A stretch of 64,000 nt of DNA, taken from the NCBI RefSeq assembly GCF_046719765.1, contig NZ_JABEBY010000002.1:62001-126000 (forward strand), in the 5' to 3' direction. The notes under the pieces were generated by a model, which saw only the letters and a program-made list of their open reading frames with translations, was not told where the DNA came from and ran no database searches. The DNA is from Halonotius sp046719765 (GTDB taxonomy: Archaea > Halobacteriota > Halobacteria > Halobacteriales > Haloferacaceae). Made by a program: the position numbers and the translations under genes. Shown here one piece after another: positions 17,378-25,365 of this stretch; position 1 is the first letter of the stretch; every line of letters starts with the position of its first letter.

Positions 17378-18349
17378 ATGATTTTCGAGAATCTCCCCAC
17401 AGCTCCCCGGTCGGAGGAGCTCCTTGACAAGGCCTTCTCGCGGGCCGCCCGCGCCGGCAACGCCAAAGGCGGCCTTGAGGCCCAGCAGTCGATGCTGACC
17501 GTCGCGGTCAACATCACCTCCGACAACCTCGAAAACGTTGTGACGGCGTGGCCGGATTTCGACTACGTTGACCCCTTCTACTACGAGCTCGCCGACGCCA
17601 TCGTCGATGTCGACGAACTCCGGCAGTCGCTCTCTGAAGTTACGTGGGCCAGCCGCCAGATCGATGAACTGGGCCGGGAGTATCAGTCCAAACTCCGCAA
17701 AACTGATCCTGACACCGCCCGCAAACACCGCAAGCAGGCCTTCGCCCGCATCGCCGATATCATGGACGAGATCAAAGACGACCTCCGGGCGGTCGGCGAC
17801 GCCCGCGACGCGCTCAAGGATCTTCCGGATATTCGGCCCGACGAGCCAGCGATCGTCATCGCGGGCTACCCAAACGTCGGCAAATCCTCCTTTGTCAACC
17901 ACGTCAGCCGCGCCTCAAACGAGATCGCGGAGTATCCCTTTACAACTCGTGGCGTCCAGATCGGCCATATCGAACGCGACCATATCCGATATCAGCTGAT
18001 CGACACACCCGGCCTCCTCGACCGCCCCGAGGACGAGCGCAACGACATCGAGCGACAGGCCGCCGGTGCGATCGAGCATCTGGCCGATACGATCCTCTTC
18101 TTTGTCGACGCCTCCGGCGACTGCGGCTACCCGCTGGACGTGCAGTTGGCTCTGCGGGACGACCTCGTCGACCGCTTCGCTGACCGCGATGTTCCCGTGT
18201 TGACGATCTGCAACAAGAGCGACCGCTCGACCGATGTCGAGGCCGACGCCTATATGAGCATCACCGAGGAGGAGGGAATCGAGGAGGTGCTCAGTATGGC
18301 GGTCGACGCCGTTGGCTACGAGCCCGATCTTCCCTCGCGGGACGCCTGA
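17378..18349 (+). CDS. NOG1-family ribosome-associated GTPase
   Basis: A 323-residue GTPase. Residues 1-155 are the helical NOG1 N-terminal domain (MIFENLPTAPRSEELLDKAFSRA). The G domain follows: G1 GYPNVGKSS (about 164-172), G2-region EYPFTTRGVQIGHI, G3 DTPGLLDRPEDERN, and G4 NKSD. Archaeal and eukaryotic NOG1 proteins act in large ribosomal subunit maturation. The length fits archaeal members, which lack the long eukaryotic C-terminal extension. It is convergent with the formyl-THF cyclo-ligase-like gene. Confidence 0.93.
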   Translation: MIFENLPTAPRSEELLDKAFSRAARAGNAKGGLEAQQSMLTVAVNITSDNLENVVTAWPDFDYVDPFYYELADAIVDVDELRQSLSEVTWASRQIDELGREYQSKLRKTDPDTARKHRKQAFARIADIMDEIKDDLRAVGDARDALKDLPDIRPDEPAIVIAGYPNVGKSSFVNHVSRASNEIAEYPFTTRGVQIGHIERDHIRYQLIDTPGLLDRPEDERNDIERQAAGAIEHLADTILFFVDASGDCGYPLDVQLALRDDLVDRFADRDVPVLTICNKSDRSTDVEADAYMSITEEEGIEEVLSMAVDAVGYEPDLPSRDA

Positions 18350-18376
18350 AATCGGGGGCGTCACGCCGGCAACTCT

Positions 18377-19087
18377 CTACTCCGGCCGTAGTCGTTGGAG
18401 CACCGGAATCTCGTCGATCTTCTCCGCGGCGAGGTCGTCCCAGTAAAGCCCGTCAGGCAGATCTGCGACAGCGTTGGTCTCGACCGTTCGCGTCGGCGTC
18501 ACGATCAGATCCAGCGGTACGTCGTGGCGGTCGGGCTCGATCTCGCCGTCGTCGACGACTTGGCTGTCGTGGACAGTGGTGGCAACAGTGGTGTCGTCGT
18601 CAACGCGGTCGAAGCCGCGCAGAACGGCGAACTCCAGATCGCTGAACCCCTCGCCTTTGCCGACGCGGTTGCCAGCGGCGTCGACGGCGACGCTGCCGGC
18701 GACGATGAGATCGATGGGAGGCATCGCCTCGGGATCGACGGGGACGCCGTGTTTGGCGGAGCCGGAGACCGTCGTCGCGTCGTCGATGTCGTCGACTTCC
18801 TTGGGTGCGAGTCGCAGAAACGGCTTTGGTTCGCTGAGTCGGGGGACAGCCATGTAGAGCGTTTTCCCCTCGCGGAGGGCCTGCCGGCGCACCGGCAACT
18901 GCGGGGCGTCAGGATTGCACTTGAGCGTGTCGGCGGCGGCCCACGCGTCGGTGTCGGCCAGTCGGTCGGCGGCGTCGCTGGCGTTGGCGAAGTTGGGGAT
19001 GCGGCCGTGCGGCGGGAACGGAAACCGGGCGATCCCCTCGGTTTCGAGGTGATCCCAGATGCGTTCGCGGAGATCGTCTTTGGACAT
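18377..19087 (-). CDS. 5-formyltetrahydrofolate cyclo-ligase-like protein
   Basis: A 236-residue cytoplasmic protein. The N-terminus KDDLRERIWDHLETEGIARFP and the later blocks GKTLYMAVPRL, PIDLIVAGSVAVDAAGNRVGKGEGFSDLEFAVL and VPLDLIVTPTRTVET match the MTHFS family; the glycine-rich GxRxGxGxGxxD-like block binds nucleotide and substrate. Bacterial members convert 5-formyl-THF to 5,10-methenyl-THF with ATP. The haloarchaeal branch may act in folate salvage or as a related pseudo-enzyme; I cannot tell which. Confidence 0.85.
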   Translation of the reverse strand: MSKDDLRERIWDHLETEGIARFPFPPHGRIPNFANASDAADRLADTDAWAAADTLKCNPDAPQLPVRRQALREGKTLYMAVPRLSEPKPFLRLAPKEVDDIDDATTVSGSAKHGVPVDPEAMPPIDLIVAGSVAVDAAGNRVGKGEGFSDLEFAVLRGFDRVDDDTTVATTVHDSQVVDDGEIEPDRHDVPLDLIVTPTRTVETNAVADLPDGLYWDDLAAEKIDEIPVLQRLRPE

Positions 19088-19158
19088 AGCTCAGTGTCAG
19101 CGTGATCGGTGAAAACTCCGGGTGGTCGGCACGGAATTGAACAGTTGAGATAGATTTA

Positions 19159-19265
19159 GAAAGCCCTCAGCACGCTCGACTCCCGGGACTCGCTGCGCTC
19201 CTCGTTCGCTCCGCTCACTGCGGTGCTTGCATCGTCCGGGTTCGCCGAGCGTGCTTCGCCCTTTC
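19159..19265. repeat. Haloarchaeal intergenic repeat with inverted ends
   Basis: A 107-bp element bounded by inverted repeats: the left end begins GAAAG, five mismatched bases, AGCACGCTCG, and the right end is the exact reverse complement CGAGCGTGCT, five bases, CTTTC. The interior is a run of CTCGCTGCGCTCC-type and TCCGCTCACTGCGG-type segments able to form further hairpins. Elements of this look are dispersed between genes in many haloarchaea. There is no coding capacity; it may be a non-autonomous mobile element or a structured RNA. Confidence 0.6.
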
Positions 19266-19386
19266 CATCCGCCAGGGATCCGGTTGATCGGCTGGCCGAT
19301 CCACCTGTTTGCTTGCTCTTATTTACCTAACCTCGGCCCGGCCTGCTGAACGCAAACCGTTTCCCTGCCGGTCGCCGAAAGCGGGT

Positions 19387-20013
19387 ATGTTCGAGGATCG
19401 CCCCGACCGTGACGACGAGATCGTACTCGTCGGGCGGTCAAACGTCGGGAAGTCGACGATCATGCGGGAGCTGACCGGCCACAGCGTCCCGACCGGCCAG
19501 AAACCTGGGGTGACACGCGAGCCGAACCACTTCGATTGGTCGGGCCAGAGCTTCATGTTCACCGACCTACCGGGGTTCGGCTTCATGTCCGGCGTCGAGG
19601 GCGAACACCGCGAGGCGATCCAGACCGACATCGTTCGCTACATTGAGAACAACGCTGAGTCGATTCTGGCGGCCGTCCTCGTCGTCGACGGCAAGAGCGT
19701 CATCGACATCATCGACCGCCACAGCGACCGCGGGGAGATCCCCCACGACGTGGAGATGTACCACTTTCTGGAGGAACTCGGCGTTCCGACCGTCGTCGCG
19801 GTCAACAAGATGGACAAGGTCGACGACAAAGATGAGCGACTCAACGACCTCTGTGACCGTATCGGCCTGTTTCCGCCGTGGCAGCAGTGGGATGAGGAGG
19901 TCATCGCACCGATCACCGCCAAAGCCGGCCGGATCGACAGCCTGCGAACCGCGCTGCAACACCATATCCGGGCTGCCAAACGTGACGAGCTGTTGCAGTT
20001 CGTAACGGCGTAG
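19387..20013 (+). CDS. engB: GTP-binding protein EngB
   Basis: A 208-residue TRAFAC-class GTPase. Motifs: G1 GRSNVGKSTIMRELTG, G2 area KPGVTREPNHFDW, G3 DLPGFGFMSG and G4 NKMDKVDD. EngB/YihA proteins help assemble the large ribosomal subunit. The start at 19387 (MFEDRPDRDDEIVLVGRSN) is chosen because the G1 motif then lies at the usual distance. An upstream in-frame ATG at 19309 would run into the intergenic repeat area. Confidence 0.92.
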   Translation: MFEDRPDRDDEIVLVGRSNVGKSTIMRELTGHSVPTGQKPGVTREPNHFDWSGQSFMFTDLPGFGFMSGVEGEHREAIQTDIVRYIENNAESILAAVLVVDGKSVIDIIDRHSDRGEIPHDVEMYHFLEELGVPTVVAVNKMDKVDDKDERLNDLCDRIGLFPPWQQWDEEVIAPITAKAGRIDSLRTALQHHIRAAKRDELLQFVTA

Positions 20014-20151
20014 CCGACCACCCAAACGCGGGGGTGTTCGGAGTTATCCCGGCAGCCAAAGCCGAGAGCGTGCTGTGTGTCCCCGGTACCGCCGCTGAAC
20101 CTCGAGCCACCAGACACCCACGACACAGTGGTGTCAAATCAACACGACTAA

Positions 20152-20568
20152 ATGGAAAGAGAACTTTACACACGGATAGCGATGCAGACAGAACACATGC
20201 TGCCGATCGGTGTCGCCGGGCTTGGCGTGATCCTGACAGGCGTCGGGGTCACAGCCGCCACCGGCGTCGTCCTCGAAACAGGGGCGGTCATCGCGGGGAT
20301 CGCCATGTTCGGTGCCGGCTACTGGTGGTATCACCGACAGTGGGAACGGGCAGATGAGGTACGGATCGACGAGCGGCTCAGACAGGTCGCCGAGCGCTCG
20401 GGGGAACTGTCGTTTCGGGTCTCGCTTGCTCTTGCGATGGGGCTGTTTCTCGCAGTCGAGGCCGACAGCGTGCCGGTGACCGCCGGCGACGGCCTCGTGT
20501 TGTTGATCGTGGGGATGGTCATCGCCCGGTTTGGGCTGTACGGCTGGGTCAGACGACAGTCGGTGTGA
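20152..20568 (+). CDS. DUF2178-like membrane protein
   Basis: A protein of 138 residues, or 128 if the ATG at 20182 (MQTEHMLPIG) is used, with four membrane helices in two pairs split by a charged loop ADEVRIDERLRQVAERSGELSFR. The DERxxxI/V-x5-S pattern in the loop is typical of DUF2178 membrane proteins. Its stop overlaps the GTG start of the XRE-type regulator by 4 bp (GTGTGA). This two-gene unit is widespread in haloarchaea and bacteria. The function is unknown; the membrane protein may sense a condition and control the regulator. Confidence 0.8.
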   Translation: MERELYTRIAMQTEHMLPIGVAGLGVILTGVGVTAATGVVLETGAVIAGIAMFGAGYWWYHRQWERADEVRIDERLRQVAERSGELSFRVSLALAMGLFLAVEADSVPVTAGDGLVLLIVGMVIARFGLYGWVRRQSV

Positions 20569-20771
20569 AACCCGTGGAAAACGATCTCACGGTGCGGCGC
20601 GCCGAGGCGGATGTCACGCAAAAACAGCTCGCCGATGCCGTCGGTGTCAGCCGCCAGACGATCAACGCCATCGAGCGCGGCCGGTATGATCCCAGCTTGG
20701 AGCTGGCCTTCGCGCTCGCGTCGTTTTTCGACTGTTCGATCGAGGCGATCTTTCAGCCCGAGTCGGAGTGA
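20565..20771 (+). CDS. XRE-family helix-turn-helix regulator (short)
   Basis: A 68-residue Cro/CI-type DNA-binding protein with a GTG start that overlaps the end of the membrane protein gene. The helix-turn-helix is clear: TQKQLADAVGVSRQTINAIERGRYDPSLELAFALASFF, followed by CSIEAIFQPESE. This matches the small one-domain regulators paired with DUF2178 proteins. It is likely autoregulatory. Confidence 0.9.
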   Translation: MKPVENDLTVRRAEADVTQKQLADAVGVSRQTINAIERGRYDPSLELAFALASFFDCSIEAIFQPESE

Positions 20772-20884
20772 TCCGACACCAGACAGTCAAACAGCCGCCG
20801 GCCGTCGGTGATCACAACAGAGCGATGTGAGGGGGACGGTGTTGTGCCACCGGGCGTACCTATCCACAGCGGCACAACCAGCGG

Positions 20885-21931
20885 CTACGTGTCGGCGTCG
20901 GCTGGCTCAACGACCGGGAGTTCGACGATGAAGACGGCCCCCTCGGGTTCGTTGTCCTCGACCCACACCGAGCCGCCATAGCTGTCGACAAGCGTGTAGA
21001 CGAGATAGAGCCCGATCCCTGACCCCTCGCTTTCCAACCCTTTCTCGCCTTTGCCGAAGATCTCCTCGCGTTGGCTCTCGGGGACGCCCGGGCCGTTGTC
21101 GGCGACCGAAACCCGGACGGTGTCGTCGTTGCGGTCAACGCTGACGGTGACCTCCGGTACCTCCGTGTCGTTGTGTTGGATCGCATTCTGGAGGAGATTC
21201 CGAAAGACCGCATCGAGCAGCTCATTGCCGTAGACGCGCACCGATGGGATCGAGCCATCGACGTTGATCACCGCGGCGGCGTGGGCCGATCGGATCGATT
21301 CGATCTGCTGTTCGAGCGGTCGACCAAGCGCGATCGTCTTCCGGTCGTGCTGTTGGAGCATGACGTTGGCAAGATCGCGGGCCGTCGCGGTGAGATCGAC
21401 CGCGTTGCGCGCACTTTCCCGGATCGACTGCAGATACTCCTCGGCGTCATCGTCGACCTTCCCCGCCAACATCTCGCTGTAGGCGACGACGATCTGGAGA
21501 TCGTTGCGGATGTCGTGCCGTACCACCTGGTTCAGCAGTTCAAGCTTATCGCGTTGTTCCTCCAGTCGCTGCTGGTACTGCTGTCGATCGGTGATATCCC
21601 GACAGATGGAGACGGCGGCGGGCTCACCCTCGTAGTCGACGCGGCTCACCGACAACTCAACCGGCACCAGTTCGTCGTCGGCTCGCTGTAGCTCGATCTC
21701 ATACTGGTTGGGGGCGGTATCGCCGCTCATCCGGGCGACATGGTAGCTTTCGACCAGCTCACGATCCCCCGGGGCGATGATCTCCATCTTCGAGGCACCA
21801 ACGAGCGCGGTTCTCTCATACCCCGTCAGCTCACACAGTCGCTGGTTGGCGTAGACGATCTCGCCGTCCTGGGCGACGAAGATCCCGTCGTTGCTGTGTT
21901 CGACGATCGATTCGTACACCGGATCGCTCAT
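20885..21931 (-). CDS. PAS-domain sensor histidine kinase
   Basis: A 348-residue soluble kinase. A single PAS domain (about 5-115: NDGIFVAQDGEIVYANQRL to ICRDITDRQQY) is followed by a short coiled coil and the phosphoacceptor region QVVRHDIRNDLQIVVAYSEML (His139). The ATPase domain shows NLLQNAIQHND, VADNGPGVP and GSGIGLYLVYTLV. No membrane helix is seen. The start at 21931 (MSDPVYESIVEH) is preferred to an upstream ATG at 22006 because the PAS domain begins there. No response regulator lies beside it. Confidence 0.9.
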   Translation of the reverse strand: MSDPVYESIVEHSNDGIFVAQDGEIVYANQRLCELTGYERTALVGASKMEIIAPGDRELVESYHVARMSGDTAPNQYEIELQRADDELVPVELSVSRVDYEGEPAAVSICRDITDRQQYQQRLEEQRDKLELLNQVVRHDIRNDLQIVVAYSEMLAGKVDDDAEEYLQSIRESARNAVDLTATARDLANVMLQQHDRKTIALGRPLEQQIESIRSAHAAAVINVDGSIPSVRVYGNELLDAVFRNLLQNAIQHNDTEVPEVTVSVDRNDDTVRVSVADNGPGVPESQREEIFGKGEKGLESEGSGIGLYLVYTLVDSYGGSVWVEDNEPEGAVFIVELPVVEPADADT

Positions 21932-22034
21932 ACCCGCCGTTGTCTGGGTATGGTGATAACCACCATGGTTTGTTGGCCGACGCGGTAAAGCCGGCAGCAT
22001 TGACATGATCCGCTGAGCCTTAACACCTCCAACA

Positions 22035-22150
22035 ATAGGGCATAGATGGTCGCCCCGCTAGCCCGAGGGGAGCGACCGAGATCCGAAGTTTCGTCGTGCT
22101 TCCCCGGCTGGAGCCGCGGTTCCCCTCCCTCCGGGGGTTTCGAACACCCC
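22035..22150. other. Hairpin-rich intergenic stretch, possible IS200/IS605-type relic
   Basis: The stretch between the kinase and the SafE-like gene contains a strong hairpin at 22048-22077 (GGTCGCCCC paired with GGGGAGCGACC, one bulge), a second short stem CGGCT-GG-AGCCG near 22107, and a GGGGGTTTCGAACACCCC-like stem near 22130-22147. No complete gene is present. Imperfect hairpins of this kind mark the ends of IS200/IS605-type elements, but I cannot identify a transposase remnant with certainty. It could also be a transcription end or a small RNA. Confidence 0.3.
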
Positions 22151-22981
22151 TCACAGCGGCTGGTAGAACGGTACCGGCAGGTGTGGCAGTTGGATCCCCA
22201 TGAGCATCAGCGCGTGTTGGAACGGAATGTATCCTAACACCAGGAAGCCAACGCCGAGTACCCGGTGGAGCTTCACCCGGGTCGACACCGACACCGACTG
22301 AAACAGCGTCCCATAGAGAAACAGCGACGGGATCGTCCCGACCCCCAGGGCGGCCAGCGACAGCGCGCCCCGAACCGGTGCGGCCTGGGCAAACGCGTAC
22401 AGAAACGCCGGATACAGCAGCGGACACGGCAACAGCCCATGGATCCCGCCGAGCAGCGCGATCCGCGGGCCGCCAACGTAGTCGTCGACCCGCGCCATGA
22501 GCCGCGATTGCACCGCTGTCGTCACCGGCGTCACCAGCGACTCGCCGGGCAGCGACATAACCTGGCCGCGAATCAGATAGCTCACGCCGGCAGCCATGAT
22601 GAGCACGCCGATCGTGAAGCCGACGACGATATTGAGCTCGCGGAACGCTGTCGTCAGCTGACCCGCCGAGACGACGACCAGCGAGCCGGCCAGGCCAAAG
22701 AGGCCGCCGATCAGCGTGTAGCTGACCGCCCGCCCGAGATTGAACAGCCCGTGTTGTTTGACCATCCCGACAGAGAGCCGGCTGCCACCACGGCCGCCAC
22801 CGCCGTCGTCCTGGTCGCGCATCCGATCGGCGTAGGTCGTCACTAACGGCCCACACATCCCGAGACAATGGGCTCCGCCGAAGAGCCCGATCAGCAGGAA
22901 GACGCCGAGGCTCACCGGCTGGCCGGCAAGGCTGCTCGCCGAACTTGGCGCACTACAGGTGTGTTGGAGAAGCAGGCTCAC
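22151..22981 (-). CDS. SafE/TauE-like membrane protein, likely copper-assembly factor
   Basis: A 276-residue protein with six or more membrane helices. After the first helix it has GLFGGAHCLGMCGPLVTTY, the HC-x2-MC motif of the UreH/DsbD-like transmembrane family often labelled sulfite exporter TauE/SafE. This motif-containing type typically sits beside cytochrome oxidase and copper genes and is thought to take part in copper handling or thiol chemistry. It is directly downstream of the SCO gene (2 bp gap) in the same orientation as the ba3 oxidase operon. True sulfite export is unlikely here. Confidence 0.8.
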   Translation of the reverse strand: MSLLLQHTCSAPSSASSLAGQPVSLGVFLLIGLFGGAHCLGMCGPLVTTYADRMRDQDDGGGGRGGSRLSVGMVKQHGLFNLGRAVSYTLIGGLFGLAGSLVVVSAGQLTTAFRELNIVVGFTIGVLIMAAGVSYLIRGQVMSLPGESLVTPVTTAVQSRLMARVDDYVGGPRIALLGGIHGLLPCPLLYPAFLYAFAQAAPVRGALSLAALGVGTIPSLFLYGTLFQSVSVSTRVKLHRVLGVGFLVLGYIPFQHALMLMGIQLPHLPVPFYQPL

Positions 22982-22983
22982 GG

Positions 22984-23676
22984 TCAGGTATCTTGGCTAT
23001 AGGCGTCCGCCACCGTGAGACTGTCGTCGACGAGCCGCTCAACATCGGGCTGTTGGCCCCGATAGGCGCGCTCGACCATCCCGTCCGGGTTGACGAGGAA
23101 GGTGATGCTGATGTGGTTGAACTCGTAGGCGTCGCCGTTGACATCGCCGATCTTCTCGTAGGCTAATCCGAGCTTCTCCTCGACAACCTGTTTGGCGGCG
23201 TCGGCCGATTCGGGTCGCAGATAGTACCACATCGGATGCTCATAGTTGATCCCCCGCCGGTCGGCGTTCGTCCGCAACGCCTCAGGGGTGTCGCGTTCGG
23301 GATCAAACGTGATCGCCACGAGGCCGATCTCGTCGGCCCGATCCGCTTCGAGCAGCCGCGCCTGCACCTTCGCAAACGAGTTCAACAGCAGGATACACTC
23401 GGCGGGACAGAACGCATAGAAGGCGGTGCAGAGAAACGGCTGCTTGAAGTCGGCGACCGAAAACGGCTCCTCGGCGAACGGATTTGGCAGCGTAATCGCC
23501 GGAAACGACTCACCGTAGGCCGGATACGCCAGCGAACTGCTCTCGGCGAGTTGGTCGTCCGGTTCGGATAACACAACGTTTTCCGGGCCGCTATCGAAGA
23601 GGCCGCCAAGACAGCCGGCTGTCGATGCACCTGCGGCCATCGCCGCGCCTGCACGGAGATACGACCGTCGATTCAT
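22984..23676 (-). CDS. SCO1/SenC-family copper chaperone lipoprotein
   Basis: A 230-residue Tat lipoprotein: MNRRSYLRAG, a hydrophobic stretch, lipobox STAGC at about residue 21. The thioredoxin-like SCO fold carries CPAEC (the CxxxC copper and redox motif) and a downstream FNHISITFLVNPDG whose His is the third copper ligand. SCO proteins deliver copper to the CuA site or reduce its cysteines outside the membrane. I prefer the ATG at 23676 to a TTG two codons upstream. It is divergent from the NosL gene and co-directional with the membrane copper factor. Confidence 0.9.
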   Translation of the reverse strand: MNRRSYLRAGAAMAAGASTAGCLGGLFDSGPENVVLSEPDDQLAESSSLAYPAYGESFPAITLPNPFAEEPFSVADFKQPFLCTAFYAFCPAECILLLNSFAKVQARLLEADRADEIGLVAITFDPERDTPEALRTNADRRGINYEHPMWYYLRPESADAAKQVVEEKLGLAYEKIGDVNGDAYEFNHISITFLVNPDGMVERAYRGQQPDVERLVDDSLTVADAYSQDT

Positions 23677-23832
23677 TACCAATCGCTACCGTCGCAACGC
23701 GAAAGTAGCCTCTGGTGTGGGCCTCGAAGTAGCTCCGTCGCGTCTCGTGGTGGTCGCTGCCACCACCGACATCGACCGCTGTTTGATGGCCACACCAGAC
23801 GGATTTTGCTCGACCGGTCCATACCAGCCGGT

Positions 23833-24453
23833 ATGTCACACCCGCCCGATCGATCGATCCCCGACCGCTCGCTGTCGACACCGCTGTCCCGGCGGTCGAT
23901 GGTCGCTGCCGGTGGTGGGCTGGCAGCCACCGCCTTCGCCGGCTGTCTTGGTGGCTCCTCGGCTGGCGGCGAGGTGCCAGCCCCAGTCTCACTCGATGAG
24001 GGCCAGGCCTGCGATGAGTGTGGGATGATCATCCAGGACTACCCCGGCCCCACCGGCCAGGTCTACTTCGAATCGCTGCATGACGACCGCGACGGCCCGG
24101 CGTGGTTCTGCAGTGGGATCTGTGCCTACAGCTATCGCTTCGACCGTGTTGAGGCGGGTGCGACGCCGATCGGCACCTATCTCACCGATTACAGCCCGAT
24201 CGAGTACGACCTCAGCGACGACAGCGAGCCCTTCATCTCGGCGGCACTCGCCGCCGACACCTTCGCGCTTGAATCCGAACTGTTCGTTGTCGCCGGCAGC
24301 GAGGTGCGGGGCGCGATGGGGCCGGACGTGATCCCGTTTTCCGTCCGCGAGGACGCCGACTCGTTTGCAGCAGCTCACGGGGGGAGCGTCCGGCAAGCGA
24401 CCGACGTTGACCGCGATCTGATCGACGGTATCAAGGCATCAACCGGTCGGTAG
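23833..24453 (+). CDS. nosL: NosL-family copper-binding lipoprotein
   Basis: A 206-residue exported lipoprotein: SRRSMVAAGGGLAATAFAGC gives a Tat-type signal and lipobox. The NosL core starts with QACDECGMIIQDYPGPTGQVYFE (the CxxC-GM copper-binding motif) and continues with WFCSGICAYSY. NosL binds Cu(I) and passes copper to nitrous oxide reductase. Here it lies between SCO and ba3 oxidase genes with no nosZ in view, so it may serve the oxidase. It is convergent with the oxidase operon; only 4 bp separate the stops. Confidence 0.9.
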   Translation: MSHPPDRSIPDRSLSTPLSRRSMVAAGGGLAATAFAGCLGGSSAGGEVPAPVSLDEGQACDECGMIIQDYPGPTGQVYFESLHDDRDGPAWFCSGICAYSYRFDRVEAGATPIGTYLTDYSPIEYDLSDDSEPFISAALAADTFALESELFVVAGSEVRGAMGPDVIPFSVREDADSFAAAHGGSVRQATDVDRDLIDGIKASTGR

Positions 24454-24457
24454 CTCC

Positions 24458-25123
24458 TTAGCCGGTCGCCTGCTGTCGCGCGACGACCGCGACGAGTAGT
24501 CCGAACGTCGTCACCAACGCCACCGTTGCGATGTCGTAGCCGACGGTTGCCACCGCGGTCGTCGCCTGCGTCCCACCGATTGCGCCAATGACAGCGACCA
24601 GCAACGGGCCGGTGCAACTCACACAGGAGAACACACCGAGGGCCGCCGCTCGGATCGAGCCCCGGTGGGCGGCCACAAGGGCGTAGATGACGTAGCCTAA
24701 GGCGAGATACGCGATCAGTTTGAACGGGACGATCGACAGCCGAAGCAGGCCGCTGTCATAGAGGATGATCGGCCCCCATCCCGGCGGTGCCGCATGCACC
24801 CGCAGCGGGAAGCCGCCGGTCGTCGATCCGACCAGGCCGGTGAGCCAGGCGATCATCAGCGTGTAGCCGCCGCCGACAGCGATCCCCCGCCACCGGCGCG
24901 GGCGACCCTGCACTGTCTGCCCGATCCAGACCGCCGCCGCGAGGCTGACGCTGATCCACACAACCGGATACGCCAGCGATCGTAGCTCGGTAATCGCCGC
25001 GTTGGTGCCGTTGAGATACGCCATGATCGCCGCCACGAGCATCACCACCGCGACAACGGCGGTGCTCACCGCGGTACCGACCGGCGATCGCAGCGGCGAC
25101 CAGATGGATGCTGTCTGCGACAT
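24458..25123 (-). CDS. Membrane protein of the ba3 oxidase operon (CbaE-like position)
   Basis: A 221-residue protein with about six membrane helices starting MSQTASIWSPLRSP. It contains VFSCVSCTGPLLVAVIG, a CxxC in a membrane helix that could bind copper or form a disulfide. It is the last gene of the oxidase operon, 23 bp after the small subunit gene. The position matches cbaE of the Natronomonas cbaDBACE cluster, but I assign it by position only. The long open frame further upstream is Arg-rich and overlaps the preceding gene, so it is rejected as the start. Confidence 0.75.
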   Translation of the reverse strand: MSQTASIWSPLRSPVGTAVSTAVVAVVMLVAAIMAYLNGTNAAITELRSLAYPVVWISVSLAAAVWIGQTVQGRPRRWRGIAVGGGYTLMIAWLTGLVGSTTGGFPLRVHAAPPGWGPIILYDSGLLRLSIVPFKLIAYLALGYVIYALVAAHRGSIRAAALGVFSCVSCTGPLLVAVIGAIGGTQATTAVATVGYDIATVALVTTFGLLVAVVARQQATG

Positions 25124-25146
25124 GAGAAGGGGTCGTCGACCCTTGG

Positions 25147-25365
25147 TTAGGATCGACGCTCGTTGAACACCATCGCCGACACCTGAAACAGCCCGACGCT
25201 CAGGCCGAAGGCGACGAACGCAACGACGATGACCGTTCCGATGAAGTACGCCGCACCGTTGGTGTCGACGCCGGCCAGCAGGCCGAGCGCGCTGCGGATC
25301 TCCCAGAGAACCACAAACAGGACGCCGCTTCCGAGCAGGATGCCGCCGGGGGAGGCGTCTCTCAT
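25147..25365 (-). CDS. ba3 oxidase small membrane subunit (CbaC-like)
   Basis: A 72-residue protein with two membrane helices (about 8-28 and 41-63). It begins 4 bp inside the end of the subunit I gene (ATGA overlap) and precedes the CxxC membrane protein gene. Size and position match the small subunit CbaC of haloarchaeal ba3 oxidases, which has no known catalytic residue. Identification rests on context. Confidence 0.7.
   Translation of the reverse strand: MRDASPGGILLGSGVLFVVLWEIRSALGLLAGVDTNGAAYFIGTVIVVAFVAFGLSVGLFQVSAMVFNERRS

Noticed and set aside
17142..17427. Short plus-strand frames in front of the NOG1-like gene
   Set aside because: Arg/Pro/His-rich products with no start signals; the NOG1-like ATG at 17378 explains the downstream coding.
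22100..22150. GGGTTTCGAACACCC as a possible tRNA T-arm
   Set aside because: No acceptor stem, D-arm or anticodon stem can be drawn around it; the GTTCGA core is interrupted.
22151..22981. True sulfite/taurine exporter
   Set aside because: The HC-x2-MC motif and the neighbouring SCO and oxidase genes point to the copper-assembly branch of the family instead.
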